Assembly: GCF_017948405.1 (NCBI RefSeq)
Contig: NZ_CP072844.1
Coordinates: 2,108,001 to 2,172,000 of the forward strand
From: Psychrosphaera aestuarii
GTDB taxonomy: Bacteria > Pseudomonadota > Gammaproteobacteria > Enterobacterales > Alteromonadaceae
Direction: 5' to 3'
Length of the DNA stretch: 64,000 nucleotides
The notes under the pieces are model-generated. The model worked only from the letters and a program-made list of their open reading frames with translations. It ran no database searches and had not been told where the DNA came from. The stretch's first letter is position 1. The number at the start of each line of letters is the position of its first letter. The position numbers and the translations under genes are program-made. Shown in pieces: positions 45,495 through 54,944 of the stretch.

Positions 45495-46832
45495 ATGAAC
45501 ATTTCAATCGTACAATCAATGATTAACGCAATTGAAAAACCGGCTATATTTATTTCAACTGAGTATGTTATCAAAGCCGTAAATCAGCGCTATGTTGACG
45601 CCTATAAAAAGCCAGTCAATGTAGGTACAAGTCGCTGCTATGAAGTGTCCCATTCAAGCTCAAAGCCTTGTGATCAAAATGGCGAGAGCTGTCCAATTCA
45701 AGAGTGCATTCAAACTGAAAAAGCGACCAGTGTTGTACATATTCATCAAATGCCAACGGGTAAAGAGTTTTGCGATATTATTATGAGGCCCGTGAAAGAT
45801 GAAGACGGCATAACAATTGGGTTTTTAGAGATATTGGAAAATATCCGGTATGCTGCCAGTAGCCCCAAAAAAAATAAAATGTTGGGTAAAAGTGACCTTT
45901 TCTTATCGATGTTAAAACATATCAACCGAGCGGCAAAATCCAATATATCGGTTCTACTTCAAGGACAAACAGGAACAGGCAAAGAACTCGTTGCCAAAGC
46001 ATTACATGAAAGCAGCACTCGAAACGAACAACCTTTTGAAGTAATCGAATGTTCAGGATTACCTGAATCGCTTTTTGAATCTGAATTGTTTGGCCATGAA
46101 AAAGGCGCATTTACTGGTGCAGTGCAAAGTAAAAAAGGCTTAGTTGAACTTGCCGATGGCGGCACCGTTTTTTTTGATGAAATAGCCGATGTTCCACTTG
46201 CCATGCAAGTTAAGCTTTTACGCCTTATTGAAACACAAACCTATCGTAGCGTTGGTGGCACCAAGGTCAAGACCGTCAATTTGAGGTTCATTGCCGCCTC
46301 TCATAAAAACCTGCTTGAACTTGTTAGAAAAGGCATGTTTAGAGAGGACCTCTATTATCGTATTGCAGGGTTCCCAATTCAATTACCTACTTTAAAGCAG
46401 CGTTCGGAAGACATTGAGTTACTCGCTTCTCAGTTTTTAATTGATGCTAAATACGATGATAAACATTTAAGTGACGAAGCGTTAACAGCGTTAAAAAACT
46501 ATGACTTCCCCGGCAATATTCGAGAGTTAAAGAACATTGTTTCCCAGGCAGCCCTTATGGCCGACAACGCCGCTATCTTAGCCAGTGATTTACCCTTGCA
46601 TGTTACTCAAAATGAGCACACGCAATTAAGTGGACAAGTGCCAACTAATAAACCAGCGCCCACGGTACAACAGATAATGACGTTAGAAGAATTAGAAGCC
46701 AGTTACCTAGAGACCTTACTGACAACAAATACACTTTCATTTGACGACTTAGCCGCATCTTTAAAAATTAGCCCTCGAACTTTGTATCGAAAACTAAAAA
46801 AATACAATATCGCCAATACCCTTCCCTTTTAA
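45495..46832 (+). CDS. Sigma54-dependent activator with Cys-rich PAS domain
   Basis: This is a 445-residue bacterial enhancer-binding protein. The N-terminal PAS-like domain (1-115) has a cysteine cluster, Cys48, Cys59, Cys66 and Cys71 (RCYEVSHSSSKPC and ESCPIQEC). The AAA+ domain has Walker A GQTGTGKE (157-164), the sigma54-contact loop GAFTGA (204-209) and Walker B TVFFDE. A Fis-type helix-turn-helix ends the protein (LSFDDLAASLKISPRTLYRKL). It is divergent from cydABXDC, which carries a sigma54 promoter, so it most likely activates the bd oxidase. A redox, NO or metal signal sensed through the cysteines is inferred by analogy to similar PAS motifs. Confidence 0.92.
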   Translation: MNISIVQSMINAIEKPAIFISTEYVIKAVNQRYVDAYKKPVNVGTSRCYEVSHSSSKPCDQNGESCPIQECIQTEKATSVVHIHQMPTGKEFCDIIMRPVKDEDGITIGFLEILENIRYAASSPKKNKMLGKSDLFLSMLKHINRAAKSNISVLLQGQTGTGKELVAKALHESSTRNEQPFEVIECSGLPESLFESELFGHEKGAFTGAVQSKKGLVELADGGTVFFDEIADVPLAMQVKLLRLIETQTYRSVGGTKVKTVNLRFIAASHKNLLELVRKGMFREDLYYRIAGFPIQLPTLKQRSEDIELLASQFLIDAKYDDKHLSDEALTALKNYDFPGNIRELKNIVSQAALMADNAAILASDLPLHVTQNEHTQLSGQVPTNKPAPTVQQIMTLEELEASYLETLLTTNTLSFDDLAASLKISPRTLYRKLKKYNIANTLPF

Positions 46833-46948
46833 TTGAATAAAAAAAGAAAAACTGGATAGCCATTGGATTCAACCATTAGGGTTGTGTTAGGTTTTGCATG
46901 TGGTGTTGCTGGAATGATGTTAACGCAATAAAATGAAGGCAAATAAGG

Positions 46949-46991
46949 AAATGGCAAAGCATAAACTATTTATTGTTGTACTCTGCCATTT
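46949..46991 (+). terminator. Possible weak terminator after the sigma54 activator
   Basis: An 8-bp inverted repeat, AAATGGCA and TGCCATTT, with a 27-base loop ends in a short T run. The long loop makes it doubtful. Just before it, 46863-46931 can be read from a TTG as a 22-residue helix-like peptide without a ribosome site; I do not call it a gene. Confidence 0.3.
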
Positions 46992-47031
46992 TTAATCTCT
47001 AACTCAGTCTGTTCTATTAACAGTTAAGCCA

Positions 47032-48300
47032 CTAGTCTTTTAAAATCGGTAAACGCACATCAGACTTGATATACACTTCCATTCGTCTATTTTTATTGGC
47101 GTCATCGCTTACTAATTCAGTTTCGCCCTTACCAATAGCATTAATAATTGAGGCATCAATACCAAAACGTTCCGTTAAGAATGTCGCCACTGCCTTAGCT
47201 CGTTGTAACGATAGTTTTTGATTATAAGCTGCTGGTCCAGACGCCGAAGTGTGACCCACTACATTAAGAGAATCTACATTGTATTCTTTAATAAAGGCCG
47301 CTAAGTTAGCCAATTCATCGTAGTAACGTTTGTTGATTTCAGAGCTATTATTGTCATATAAAATAACCACTTTCATATCAACAGGCTTCATTTCATATTG
47401 CGAACAACCGTCTTTATCAACAACATGGTTAATCGGTGTATCTGCGCATTTATCATTTTCATCGAAAACACCATCGCCATCAGTATCTACTGGCTTTTGT
47501 TTTTCAGCGATAACTGGTTGAACTGGAGCTGGCTTAGGTGCAGAAACCGGTGCTGACTCAACAATTGGAGCTGGTTTTTGAGCTGCGGCCTTGTAAGTTG
47601 GTCCCTTGTCGTCAAAGAAGTAACGAAAACCTACAGATACAACGTTGACGTCATCATCTTGTAGCGGAATATGTTGGTAACTAACATAAGCCTGAGTGTT
47701 GTAATTGATGTGGTAACCAACTTCACCGCCTAACCATATACCTGAGTCCGATCTTTTTTCTGCGTTTGGATTTACAATAGTTACACCCGATAGCTCCGAC
47801 GAAATTGCATCCATTTCCCAGTCATAATAACCAAGCTTTCCGGTTAACGTGAAGCCATCCTCTAAAGGTATAGTGCCAAGTACACTAATTGATATCCCGT
47901 CAGCGGTTTCTGGATAAACACGCTCAGATAAGACGTAGTAAGACTGTAAATTAGTCGCTGTTCCAGAGAAGCTCGCAGCGCGGTCACCTAAGTCTTGATA
48001 TCCACCCTCGACACTAAAATATTCATTAAAGCGATAACCAACAAACAAACTATAACTGGTGTCAATTCTATCAATGGCACTTGAGTTTGTGCTTAAGCCT
48101 GAGCTTGAGTATAGGGAATCTAAATTTTGTGAGGATACATCTGTTTTAGCTTGCCCTAATTGACCACCAACATAAAAGCCAAGAGCATATGGCCAATTAT
48201 TATCTTGTTGTTGCGTTTCAGCTGCATTAGCATTTAAAGCAAAGCCAGCTAGTAATGCGATTGTAAGTTTGGAAAATGGTGTGTGTTTTCCTAATTTCAT
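47032..48300 (-). CDS. OmpA-like outer-membrane protein
   Basis: This 422-residue protein has a signal peptide (LTIALLAGFALNANA), an N-terminal eight-strand barrel (from WPYALGFYVGGQLGQAK to VNVVSVGFRYFF), a proline/alanine linker with a calcium-type repeat DTDGDGVFDENDKCADTP, and a C-terminal OmpA peptidoglycan-binding domain with LNVVGHTSASGPAAYNQKLS and NRRMEVYIK. I start at ATG 48300, 6 bases after AAGGAAT. It anchors the outer membrane to the cell wall. It is convergent with the sigma54 activator gene and divergent from the TMEM143-like gene. Confidence 0.93.
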   Translation of the reverse strand: MKLGKHTPFSKLTIALLAGFALNANAAETQQQDNNWPYALGFYVGGQLGQAKTDVSSQNLDSLYSSSGLSTNSSAIDRIDTSYSLFVGYRFNEYFSVEGGYQDLGDRAASFSGTATNLQSYYVLSERVYPETADGISISVLGTIPLEDGFTLTGKLGYYDWEMDAISSELSGVTIVNPNAEKRSDSGIWLGGEVGYHINYNTQAYVSYQHIPLQDDDVNVVSVGFRYFFDDKGPTYKAAAQKPAPIVESAPVSAPKPAPVQPVIAEKQKPVDTDGDGVFDENDKCADTPINHVVDKDGCSQYEMKPVDMKVVILYDNNSSEINKRYYDELANLAAFIKEYNVDSLNVVGHTSASGPAAYNQKLSLQRAKAVATFLTERFGIDASIINAIGKGETELVSDDANKNRRMEVYIKSDVRLPILKD

Positions 48301-48506
48301 TTTTAATTCCTTTGTTTTTTTTAACCGAAAATTACGCAATCACGCAAAACAACATCGATATCACTTTGATTTAGAAGTAGCTTGTTTATCATGAGGCAAG
48401 CTGTCACATTGGTCAACTTTAAGGGCACAACTTTGAGTCAATTTTGTTATTGAGTTACCTGCTAACTTAATTACAATGTCATCAACCTCTAATAACGAGA
48501 ATAATA

Positions 48507-49799
48507 ATGCCGGCTGATCGATTTATTCCCTTTAGAAAACAAGATATTGTTGAAATGTGTCGTAAAGAATTGCCAAATTCAAATGACAGTGACTCTTTTA
48601 AACAATTTAGTGATTTGCTTTCAAGTTATATTCATTTTGATTATCACAGTGTTTTAGAGTCGCTTAAAAATAATTATGCGCCTTTTGATCCTAACGCCGA
48701 TACCAGATTGTTAAATGCGTTAAGCGATGAAGAAAAGCGACAATGCCAACAATCCTTTGCCAGTAACTTTGCCAATGTTCTAAATGCCGCCAATTATGAA
48801 AAAATTACAGAACAAGACCTACAAGACGCATTAACGGAAGAGTCATTATTTAAAGTTCGCTTGGAAGTTGAATTTGAAGACTTTGAGCAAGTGGTCTTTT
48901 ACCGACGCGGGGAGTCTCAAAAAAGAGAAACTCTTAGATCGTTTTTTGGCTTACGAAAACAACTTATAGAGTTCACTAACTACGATCGGGTTGCAGTATT
49001 TATTACCTTAAAAGACGCCTCTCATTTTAGTAAAAAAAACAAAGCTCCTGTTGGTTTTGAGCCAGGCTCAACAATAATCAAACTGTTTCAAAACGTACCT
49101 AAAGCAGATTTAGAAATGCTATTTCCTAATAGTGAAGTTAGGATGCGTCGCATCGACAAAATCCTAATTGGTGCATCTGCAGCAGTTGGTGGTTCTGTTG
49201 TTTTGGCGACTAAATTAGGCCCAACATTATTGTTACTTGCTGCCCTTTTTGGTTTTTGGCTTGGCCTAAAAGACACCCCTGTTCAATTAACTAAACAACA
49301 CTTGCTTACTATCGGTATGGGTTTCGGCGTGTTAGGCGGTTTCATTTTTAAAGAATGGAGCAAATTCAAGAACCGTAAAATCAAATTTATGAAAGCACTA
49401 TCTGACAGCCTGTATTTTAAGAACCTCGATAATAACGCCGGCGTTTTTCATACTCTTATTGACTCAGCAGAAGAAGAAGACGTTAAAGAAGCCCTTCTCG
49501 CTTATACTTTTTTACTAAAGAACCCTGCAGGCCTAAACGCAGCTGAATTAGATAAAACCATTGAAACTTGGTTTGAACAGACTCACAAATGCACATTGGA
49601 TTTTGAAATTGAGGATGCGCTCGATAAATTGGAACGCATGGAGTTAGTGAATAAAAACGTTAACTTTACTAAAGACACCGTCTCCGGTGAGTATCAAGCT
49701 ACTTTTGTTGCTAAGCCGCTCAAGGAAGCTAAGCAACAACTTGATAAAAAGTGGGATAATATTTTTAGTTACAACATTGACGTTACACCACAGTTTTAG
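48507..49799 (+). CDS. TMEM143-like (DUF3754) membrane protein
   Basis: This 430-residue protein matches the TMEM143/DUF3754 family. N-terminal DRFIPFRKQDIVEMC leads to a soluble alpha/beta part with EDFEQVVFYRRGESQKRET. Two membrane helices (LIGASAAVGGSVVLATKLGPTLLLLAALFGFWLG and HLLTIGMGFGVLGGFIF) come at about 225-285, and the helical C-terminal part contains SDSLYFKNLDNNAGVFHTLIDSAEEEDVKEALLAY. The molecular function of the family is unknown. Its TAG stop lies within a TTTTAGG tandem repeat and overlaps the convergent CPBP gene by 4 bases. Confidence 0.87.
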   Translation: MPADRFIPFRKQDIVEMCRKELPNSNDSDSFKQFSDLLSSYIHFDYHSVLESLKNNYAPFDPNADTRLLNALSDEEKRQCQQSFASNFANVLNAANYEKITEQDLQDALTEESLFKVRLEVEFEDFEQVVFYRRGESQKRETLRSFFGLRKQLIEFTNYDRVAVFITLKDASHFSKKNKAPVGFEPGSTIIKLFQNVPKADLEMLFPNSEVRMRRIDKILIGASAAVGGSVVLATKLGPTLLLLAALFGFWLGLKDTPVQLTKQHLLTIGMGFGVLGGFIFKEWSKFKNRKIKFMKALSDSLYFKNLDNNAGVFHTLIDSAEEEDVKEALLAYTFLLKNPAGLNAAELDKTIETWFEQTHKCTLDFEIEDALDKLERMELVNKNVNFTKDTVSGEYQATFVAKPLKEAKQQLDKKWDNIFSYNIDVTPQF

Positions 49800-49818
49800 G
49801 TTTTAGGTTTTAGGTTTT
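49794..49818. repeat. Short TTTTAGG tandem repeat across convergent stop codons
   Basis: TTTTAGG is repeated three and a half times. It contains the TAG stop of the plus-strand TMEM143-like gene and the final codons and TAA stop of the minus-strand CPBP gene. Confidence 0.9.
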
Positions 49819-50503
49819 CACCAAACACCATGTAGGCCAACGCCCCGCCATACATATCAACCACTATATGCAAAAGAATGGGTACCAAAAGTGACTCTGT
49901 TGCCAAATATATTAATGCCATTATTAACCCTAACAACGCGGTACGTATAACGTGTACAGGGCCCTGATATATATGCGGTAAACCAAATAAAATACTAGAA
50001 ATAATGACCGCTCCATACGTTGGTAAATAATCACCTAAGGCATGCATCAAATACCCTCTAAATAAAATCTCCTCACATATCCCTGCACTAATCGAAACGC
50101 CAAATATAAACCAACGATATTCGCTCGGATTAGTGGGCAAAAACCACCTAATGTAAGCCATTTGTGCTTTTAACGCCATTTGCTCTTGGTCGTTCTTTTT
50201 AAGCTGTTGTAGTGATTTATAAAAATACGCCGCCAACAAAAAAACAACTAATGATCCCAATAAGTTTATCCAATCCCACTTAAAAACAAGTCCAATATCA
50301 TCTAAAACAAGGCCCATATCAGCGCCACTCTCAAATACAACAAACATAAGTACAAGAACAGGCAACCACAGCATGACAATGGTACTGCCATAAACGGTTA
50401 TGCGTTTCTCTGGACTAGACAGAACTAACCGTTTATCTGTTTCCCAAGTAAAGTAAATGTATACTGGATATAAAACAAAATAAGCCCACAATAAATATTC
50501 CAT
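49796..50503 (-). CDS. CPBP-family intramembrane metalloprotease (CAAX protease-like)
   Basis: This 235-residue integral membrane protein has the CPBP/Abi motif EEILFRGYLMHALG (EExxxR), the FGLPHIYQG segment (second metal His), and VPILLHIVVDMYGG (third), which is the glutamic-protease active site in membrane helices. About six or seven helices are present. Its physiological substrate is unknown; relatives process prenylated proteins, bacteriocin self-immunity factors or membrane peptides. The C-terminus is encoded within a 7-bp repeat shared with the neighbouring gene. Confidence 0.9.
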   Translation of the reverse strand: MEYLLWAYFVLYPVYIYFTWETDKRLVLSSPEKRITVYGSTIVMLWLPVLVLMFVVFESGADMGLVLDDIGLVFKWDWINLLGSLVVFLLAAYFYKSLQQLKKNDQEQMALKAQMAYIRWFLPTNPSEYRWFIFGVSISAGICEEILFRGYLMHALGDYLPTYGAVIISSILFGLPHIYQGPVHVIRTALLGLIMALIYLATESLLVPILLHIVVDMYGGALAYMVFGENLKPKT

Positions 50504-50631
50504 AGTATGTATTCTCTTTGTTTATATTGATTGTAAAATCAGGGTTAACATTGAATTTCCATACTACCTTCCATAAATAATAAACAAATACTATTATGGT
50601 TTTAAACAACTATACTAAAAGTTTATAAACG

Positions 50632-51546
50632 ATGTTTAAAACCGAAACCCTCATTGCCTTTGTACTTGTTGCAAAGCACCGCAGCTTCACACTAGCGGCT
50701 GAAGAACAGTGTCAAACTCCCATGGCGATTAGCAAGCAGGTGTCACAGCTTGAGCAACGCTTAGGCGCAGCATTATTTGAACGTACTACACGTAAGGTCA
50801 ACTTAACTGAGTTCGGTCAATCGTTTTTGGTTAAAGCAAAAAACATACTTGAGCAACATGACGCTCTGCAAGACTGGCTAGAAACAAAAAAAGGCGAATA
50901 TACCGGCTCATTAAAGGTATTAAGCCAAGATATTCAAACTTACGAAGAAACCGTTTTTCCATGGTTAGCGGAGTTCAGCCAGCTGTACCCTGATATTGAG
51001 TTATCGTTTGATGTACAAGAAAACGCGATTGATATTGAACACAACCCCAACGACATATATTGGGGCGTAGCCGATTATCTTGGTCTTAAACATCCCGGAT
51101 TAAAAAGACGATCTTTGTGGAAAACCAAGTTAGGTATATTTGCATCACCTGACTATTTAGAAAAGTTTGGTGTGCCTCAAACTCCTGATGATCTAAAACA
51201 CCATCAAATGATAAGCCATACTCATTCACAACCAAACAATGCCCTTGCCGTTAACAAAACGCCGAACAGCGATCAAATAGAAATGGAATTTGAAATATTA
51301 AACGCGCCCATTAAAACGGTGGCATGTCATTCTGCTCTTGCAATAGACGGATTAGGGTTAATCAATGCCCTTTACGACAATAACGATATAAAACAGGCAG
51401 TTAAGAACAAAAGGCTTGTGCCAGTATTAACTGAGTACTGGTATCAAAATGCAGAGATTTACCTCTATTATCATAATGTAAAAATAGAACAGCCTAAAGT
51501 AAGAGCATTTATAGACTTTTTCTTATCTAAGAGGGAGCTTTGGTAA
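50632..51546 (+). CDS. LysR-family regulator, orphan
   Basis: This 304-residue LysR protein has a standard N-terminal helix-turn-helix (TLIAFVLVAKHRSFTLAAEEQCQTPMAISKQVSQLEQRLG, then LFERTTRKVNLTEFG) and an effector-binding domain with LKVLSQDIQTYEETVFPWL. It resembles the CrgA-like subgroup. No clear target gene lies divergently next to it other than the CPBP gene 128 bases away. Effector unknown. Confidence 0.88.
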   Translation: MFKTETLIAFVLVAKHRSFTLAAEEQCQTPMAISKQVSQLEQRLGAALFERTTRKVNLTEFGQSFLVKAKNILEQHDALQDWLETKKGEYTGSLKVLSQDIQTYEETVFPWLAEFSQLYPDIELSFDVQENAIDIEHNPNDIYWGVADYLGLKHPGLKRRSLWKTKLGIFASPDYLEKFGVPQTPDDLKHHQMISHTHSQPNNALAVNKTPNSDQIEMEFEILNAPIKTVACHSALAIDGLGLINALYDNNDIKQAVKNKRLVPVLTEYWYQNAEIYLYYHNVKIEQPKVRAFIDFFLSKRELW

Positions 51547-51654
51547 AATTAGACACATTGATTCACCCCTTATCAAATGTACATTTTCACAGAGGCACTT
51601 AGCGTATTTCCAAAGTCTGAGATCAAGCGCTGATTTTACTTTTTTAGGATATCT

Positions 51655-53400
51655 TCATGATACCTCAGGTGATAATTCATCTATTGAAACCACCTGATTT
51701 CGACCCGTTTTTTTAGCCTGATACAATGACTCATCCGCTAGTTTCACTAACTCATCAAAGCTTGTTTTATTGGCGGTACCACTTGCGACACCCACACTTA
51801 TCGTAATCTTAGAAAAGTCATTTACATTATTTTCATCAAAATAACGCCGCATTTGCTCTGCTACACTTTTTGCTTGCGCCAAGTCAGTATCTGGCAAAAA
51901 CACAAGAAATTCTTCTCCTCCCCACCGAAGGATAATATCAGAGACCCGCAGTCGTTTTTTAAGAGCGCGTGCAACATGCTTTAGCACATCATCACCTACT
52001 ACATGACCAAACTTATCATTAATCCGCTTAAACCAGTCTAAGTCGATTAACAAGATTGACATTGGGCTCTGCTGGCGATCGCCTAGTTTCCATACTGGAT
52101 ATACAAGTTCATTTAAAGCGCGTCGGTTATACAAACTAGTGAGCGGATCTATTCGGGCATAATGTTCTGCTGTGAGTCGGGCATCGTACGCCACCTTAAA
52201 ATTAAACCCAAATGATACTGATAACAAAGACATTTCTAAAAGCATGCCTATTTCTATGCCTCTAAACGCCCACTGCGTATAAGGGAGAAGGCCCCATGTG
52301 GTCATGCTTGAAATAAAAGCACCGCACGTTCCTATTAATATTGCAGGCACAAAAAATTTAGCTAACGGGTTTCCGTTTTTATATGAATAATAGCCAATGA
52401 CCAACATCCAAATGGCCATAGTAGAAAGAATGACGAGCTGCACCATGACAGCAAAAGAAACGCTACCAACAAATAAGATAATGCAGCCTACCGTGGCCAA
52501 TGAACCATATATAAGGTGGCGGTATGAATACAGCCTTGGCAAGTATTTTTTAATCTGCAGATATTCAATTGTAAACAAAACGCCGGAACAAATATAAATA
52601 AACATCAACAACGGCATTAACCACTGTTGTTTTAAAACATCTGTAGGCCAGAGCAGCCAAAAACCATGTCCAGTGTAAGTAAAGTTAAAAGCAGTAAATG
52701 AAAACAGATAAAAAGAATATAAGCTGTACCTTAACTCTTTAGAATATGCATAAAGTACTAGATTGTAGATTAGTAAAATGATCAATGCGCCGTATAACGC
52801 ACCATAAAAATAAGCATTTTGTTGTTCAAACTTATCGACGCTATCCGTATCACCAAGATAAACAGGTATGGTCATAGGATCGGCTGACTTAAATCGAAAT
52901 AGTATATTAGTCACACCTGGCTTGAAGGTATAGACCACTGATGGCATACGCTTTTGACGTTCTCGATCAATAAAAGATGAGGTATCACCGAGCTGTACAC
53001 TTTTGGTTAAAACACTCTGCTCATAAAAGAAAACATCAATTTCATCTAACCAAGCGTTATCAATTTTAACAACTAATGGTTTTACTTTGTCAGTCGAATT
53101 TGTAACAGGTAATACCGCCCAAACAATACTATTAGTAAAACCAAAGCTCACTCTATTGTCGTCATTTTTAACAAAATCACCACGTTTAAACTTAGCGAAT
53201 GCATCATCAACGTTCATAAAGCGCTTTGGATCTTCAAGCATAAATAGCTCAGAGTTAACAAGCTCTAACTTAGTGTTAAGTGGAGTCGATTTGGCTATTG
53301 AAACACCAGAAAAAATGACCAAGAATAAGAGGCCTATTTTGAATACTGAGTGATAAAAGATCCTCAATTTATTCGATATCTCATTGGGTATGGTATTCAT
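51655..53400 (-). CDS. 7TM (DISM)-GGDEF diguanylate cyclase
   Basis: This is a 581-residue diguanylate cyclase. A signal peptide is followed by a periplasmic 7TMR-DISMED2-type domain (LELVNSELFMLEDPKR to about 180), seven membrane helices (from YFYGALYGALIILLIYNLVLY to GIEIGMLLEMSLLSVSFGFNF), and a GGDEF domain with DPLTSLYNRRALNELV and an intact RWGGEEFLVFLPD. I start at ATG 53400; the longer frame begins at a TTG. The external domain probably binds a carbohydrate-like ligand, as the family model proposes. The same architecture, decayed, is at 21830-22496. Confidence 0.9.
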   Translation of the reverse strand: MNTIPNEISNKLRIFYHSVFKIGLLFLVIFSGVSIAKSTPLNTKLELVNSELFMLEDPKRFMNVDDAFAKFKRGDFVKNDDNRVSFGFTNSIVWAVLPVTNSTDKVKPLVVKIDNAWLDEIDVFFYEQSVLTKSVQLGDTSSFIDRERQKRMPSVVYTFKPGVTNILFRFKSADPMTIPVYLGDTDSVDKFEQQNAYFYGALYGALIILLIYNLVLYAYSKELRYSLYSFYLFSFTAFNFTYTGHGFWLLWPTDVLKQQWLMPLLMFIYICSGVLFTIEYLQIKKYLPRLYSYRHLIYGSLATVGCIILFVGSVSFAVMVQLVILSTMAIWMLVIGYYSYKNGNPLAKFFVPAILIGTCGAFISSMTTWGLLPYTQWAFRGIEIGMLLEMSLLSVSFGFNFKVAYDARLTAEHYARIDPLTSLYNRRALNELVYPVWKLGDRQQSPMSILLIDLDWFKRINDKFGHVVGDDVLKHVARALKKRLRVSDIILRWGGEEFLVFLPDTDLAQAKSVAEQMRRYFDENNVNDFSKITISVGVASGTANKTSFDELVKLADESLYQAKKTGRNQVVSIDELSPEVS

Positions 53401-53510
53401 CGCGCCAAGGGGCTCTAAAACATTCAATTTCTGGTGGTTTTAGCTTTCCACAAATTGAACGAAAATGATACAAAATAATGGTGGTTTTTTAAACTAACCG
53501 TTTAGAAAAT

Positions 53511-53536
53511 AAAAACGCCGGCTAATAATGCCGGCG
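53511..53536 (-). terminator. Intrinsic terminator of the outer-membrane barrel gene
   Basis: A perfect 7-bp GC-rich stem, CGCCGGC and GCCGGCG, with a 7-base loop is followed on the minus strand by five T residues and a further T-rich tract. It lies 41 bases after the stop of the barrel gene. Confidence 0.92.
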
Positions 53537-53576
53537 CTTCATTTTATTGAATTACGTCACTTGTTATTCAGTTATA

Positions 53577-54164
53577 TTAAAAGAACATAATTACCGCTGC
53601 GCTGATCCCATCTGTATCATCACCGCTTTGATAACCAAGTGAAGCAGAAAACTGTTCATTAAAGTGATAAATCCCTTTCACACCAAAACCAACTTCTGAA
53701 TCATCCGCTACGTCTACGTAGCTGATTGAACCCATCAACTCAAATTGCTCGTTTAATAAAGAGCGAACACCACCTTCAAGGCCAAAGCCACTCTCACTTC
53801 CATCACCAGATGTACCAAAGCCAGATACCTCAGCCGACAAGTCTACATAAGAAACAACACCAAAAAAGTCAGTAGTGTTTGATAGTGCATAACGATAGCC
53901 TGCGCCAACACTAAGAGAATTAAGTTCGAAATCAATCGTGCTTCCATATACCGTCACGTCGTCAGATACTGACGAGTAACTACCTGTTAAAAATACATTT
54001 TCATTTAATAGCTTTGTGCCAGAAACGCCAAAGCCAGTAAACTTTGACCCGTCTAAATCTAAAGACTCATAAGACGCAGAAACGCTATCCCAACGAACCT
54101 TATCTGCAGCGTGAGCAGAGCCCATAGATAGTAATAAAGCGGATGCTAATAATAGTTTTTTCAT
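53577..54164 (-). CDS. Small outer-membrane beta-barrel protein
   Basis: This 195-residue protein begins with a clean signal peptide (MKKLLLASALLLSMGSAHA then ADKVRW). It has eight amphipathic strands typical of OmpX/OmpW-like barrels: SYESLDLDGSKFTGFGVSG, FLTGSYSSVSDD, LNSLSVGAGYRY, FFGVVSYVDLSAEVSG and FELMGSISYVDVAD, with a terminal AAVIMFF ending in aromatic residues, the outer-membrane assembly signal. I start at ATG 54164 after GGAGAATAAC. The function is unknown. A strong terminator follows. Confidence 0.87.
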   Translation of the reverse strand: MKKLLLASALLLSMGSAHAADKVRWDSVSASYESLDLDGSKFTGFGVSGTKLLNENVFLTGSYSSVSDDVTVYGSTIDFELNSLSVGAGYRYALSNTTDFFGVVSYVDLSAEVSGFGTSGDGSESGFGLEGGVRSLLNEQFELMGSISYVDVADDSEVGFGVKGIYHFNEQFSASLGYQSGDDTDGISAAVIMFF

Positions 54165-54422
54165 TGTTATTCTCCATGCCCATTTAAAAATAGTCAGCAC
54201 GTCGGGCAAATGCGCTGACACTTAATATTATTGTGACCGAATAAGTTAACCCATTAATAAAATTATAGAAAGCGCTACTCTATAAGAATATGTAATAAAA
54301 TATTTTTACTGATCAAATTGAACACGTATGCCAGCATTGACATGTGAAATCAATTGGTTGTTGCAACGCTATTCTCTGGTAATGGTTAAATATTTGTTGG
54401 TTTAAACAAGTGTCTAGGGAAG

Positions 54423-54521
54423 TATAACGCTTGCCTGAGCGGCAATTAATAATGCGCTAAAATTGTTGAACATCGTGAAAACAGGCAACTGTAAATTTTC
54501 CTGCTTGATTGACTTGTTATG
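54423..54521 (-). other. Integron attC site (imperfect)
   Basis: Read on the minus strand, this 99-base site has the outer ends TATAACGC/GTTATG of the other two sites. The 5' half carries CATAACAAGTCAATCAAGCAGG and the 3' half TTAATTGCCGCTCAGGCAAG before GCGTTATA. Its internal halves pair poorly, so it may be a chimera or a decayed site. It follows the 97-residue cassette gene at 54531. Confidence 0.6.
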
Positions 54522-54530
54522 TTTTGATTG

Positions 54531-54824
54531 CTAAGACATACCGATTACCCAAGGCATAGCAACACCAAAACTAACCGATATAATTCCAAGTATAAATTTA
54601 GTGTGATTCATAGAACTACATTTGGAATACATATATAACCCAGTAAAAAAGGCAAATACCGACCACATAACAGAACCCATAAAATACAGGTGAATTGCAC
54701 CTTGATTTACTGAGGTTGTATAACCGGGGCCAGCAATGAAATTTAAAAGAACTGTGACTAGTAAACCTAGAACAGGTACGAAACTTAACATAAAGATTCT
54801 TTTATTAATCGTCGAATTACTCAT
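54531..54824 (-). CDS. Cassette-borne small membrane protein of unknown function
   Basis: This 97-residue hydrophobic protein starts at MSNSTINKRIFMLSF and has about three membrane helices (SFVPVLGLLVTVLLNFIAG, LYFMGSVMWSVFAFFTGLYMY, FILGIISVSFGVAMPWVIG). I do not recognise a family. I choose ATG 54824 with GGA 7 bases upstream; the longer frame begins inside the upstream attC site. It lies between two attC sites, so it is an integron cassette gene. Small membrane proteins of unknown function are common in such arrays. Confidence 0.6.
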   Translation of the reverse strand: MSNSTINKRIFMLSFVPVLGLLVTVLLNFIAGPGYTTSVNQGAIHLYFMGSVMWSVFAFFTGLYMYSKCSSMNHTKFILGIISVSFGVAMPWVIGMS

Positions 54825-54847
54825 ATACACATCCATTCGATAAAAAA

Positions 54848-54944
54848 CATAACGCTTCATTAAGAAGCGAGTTTGGGCTTGCTATACTTTGCGACGAAGG
54901 AGCTCGGCAAGCCGTGACGAGGCCATTTTTAACCACTTGTTATA
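54848..54944 (-). other. Integron attC site
   Basis: This 97-base site runs from TATAACAAG at 54944 to GCGTTATG at 54848 on the minus strand. Inside are a GGCTTGC/GCAAGCC stem and a R'-side CTTCTTAATGAAGCG block. It follows the cassette gene at 54940 and precedes the gene at 54531, as expected for cassette orientation. Confidence 0.75.

Noticed and set aside
46863..46931. 22-residue hydrophobic small protein
   Set aside because: Only a TTG start, no ribosome site and no recognisable relative; insufficient support.
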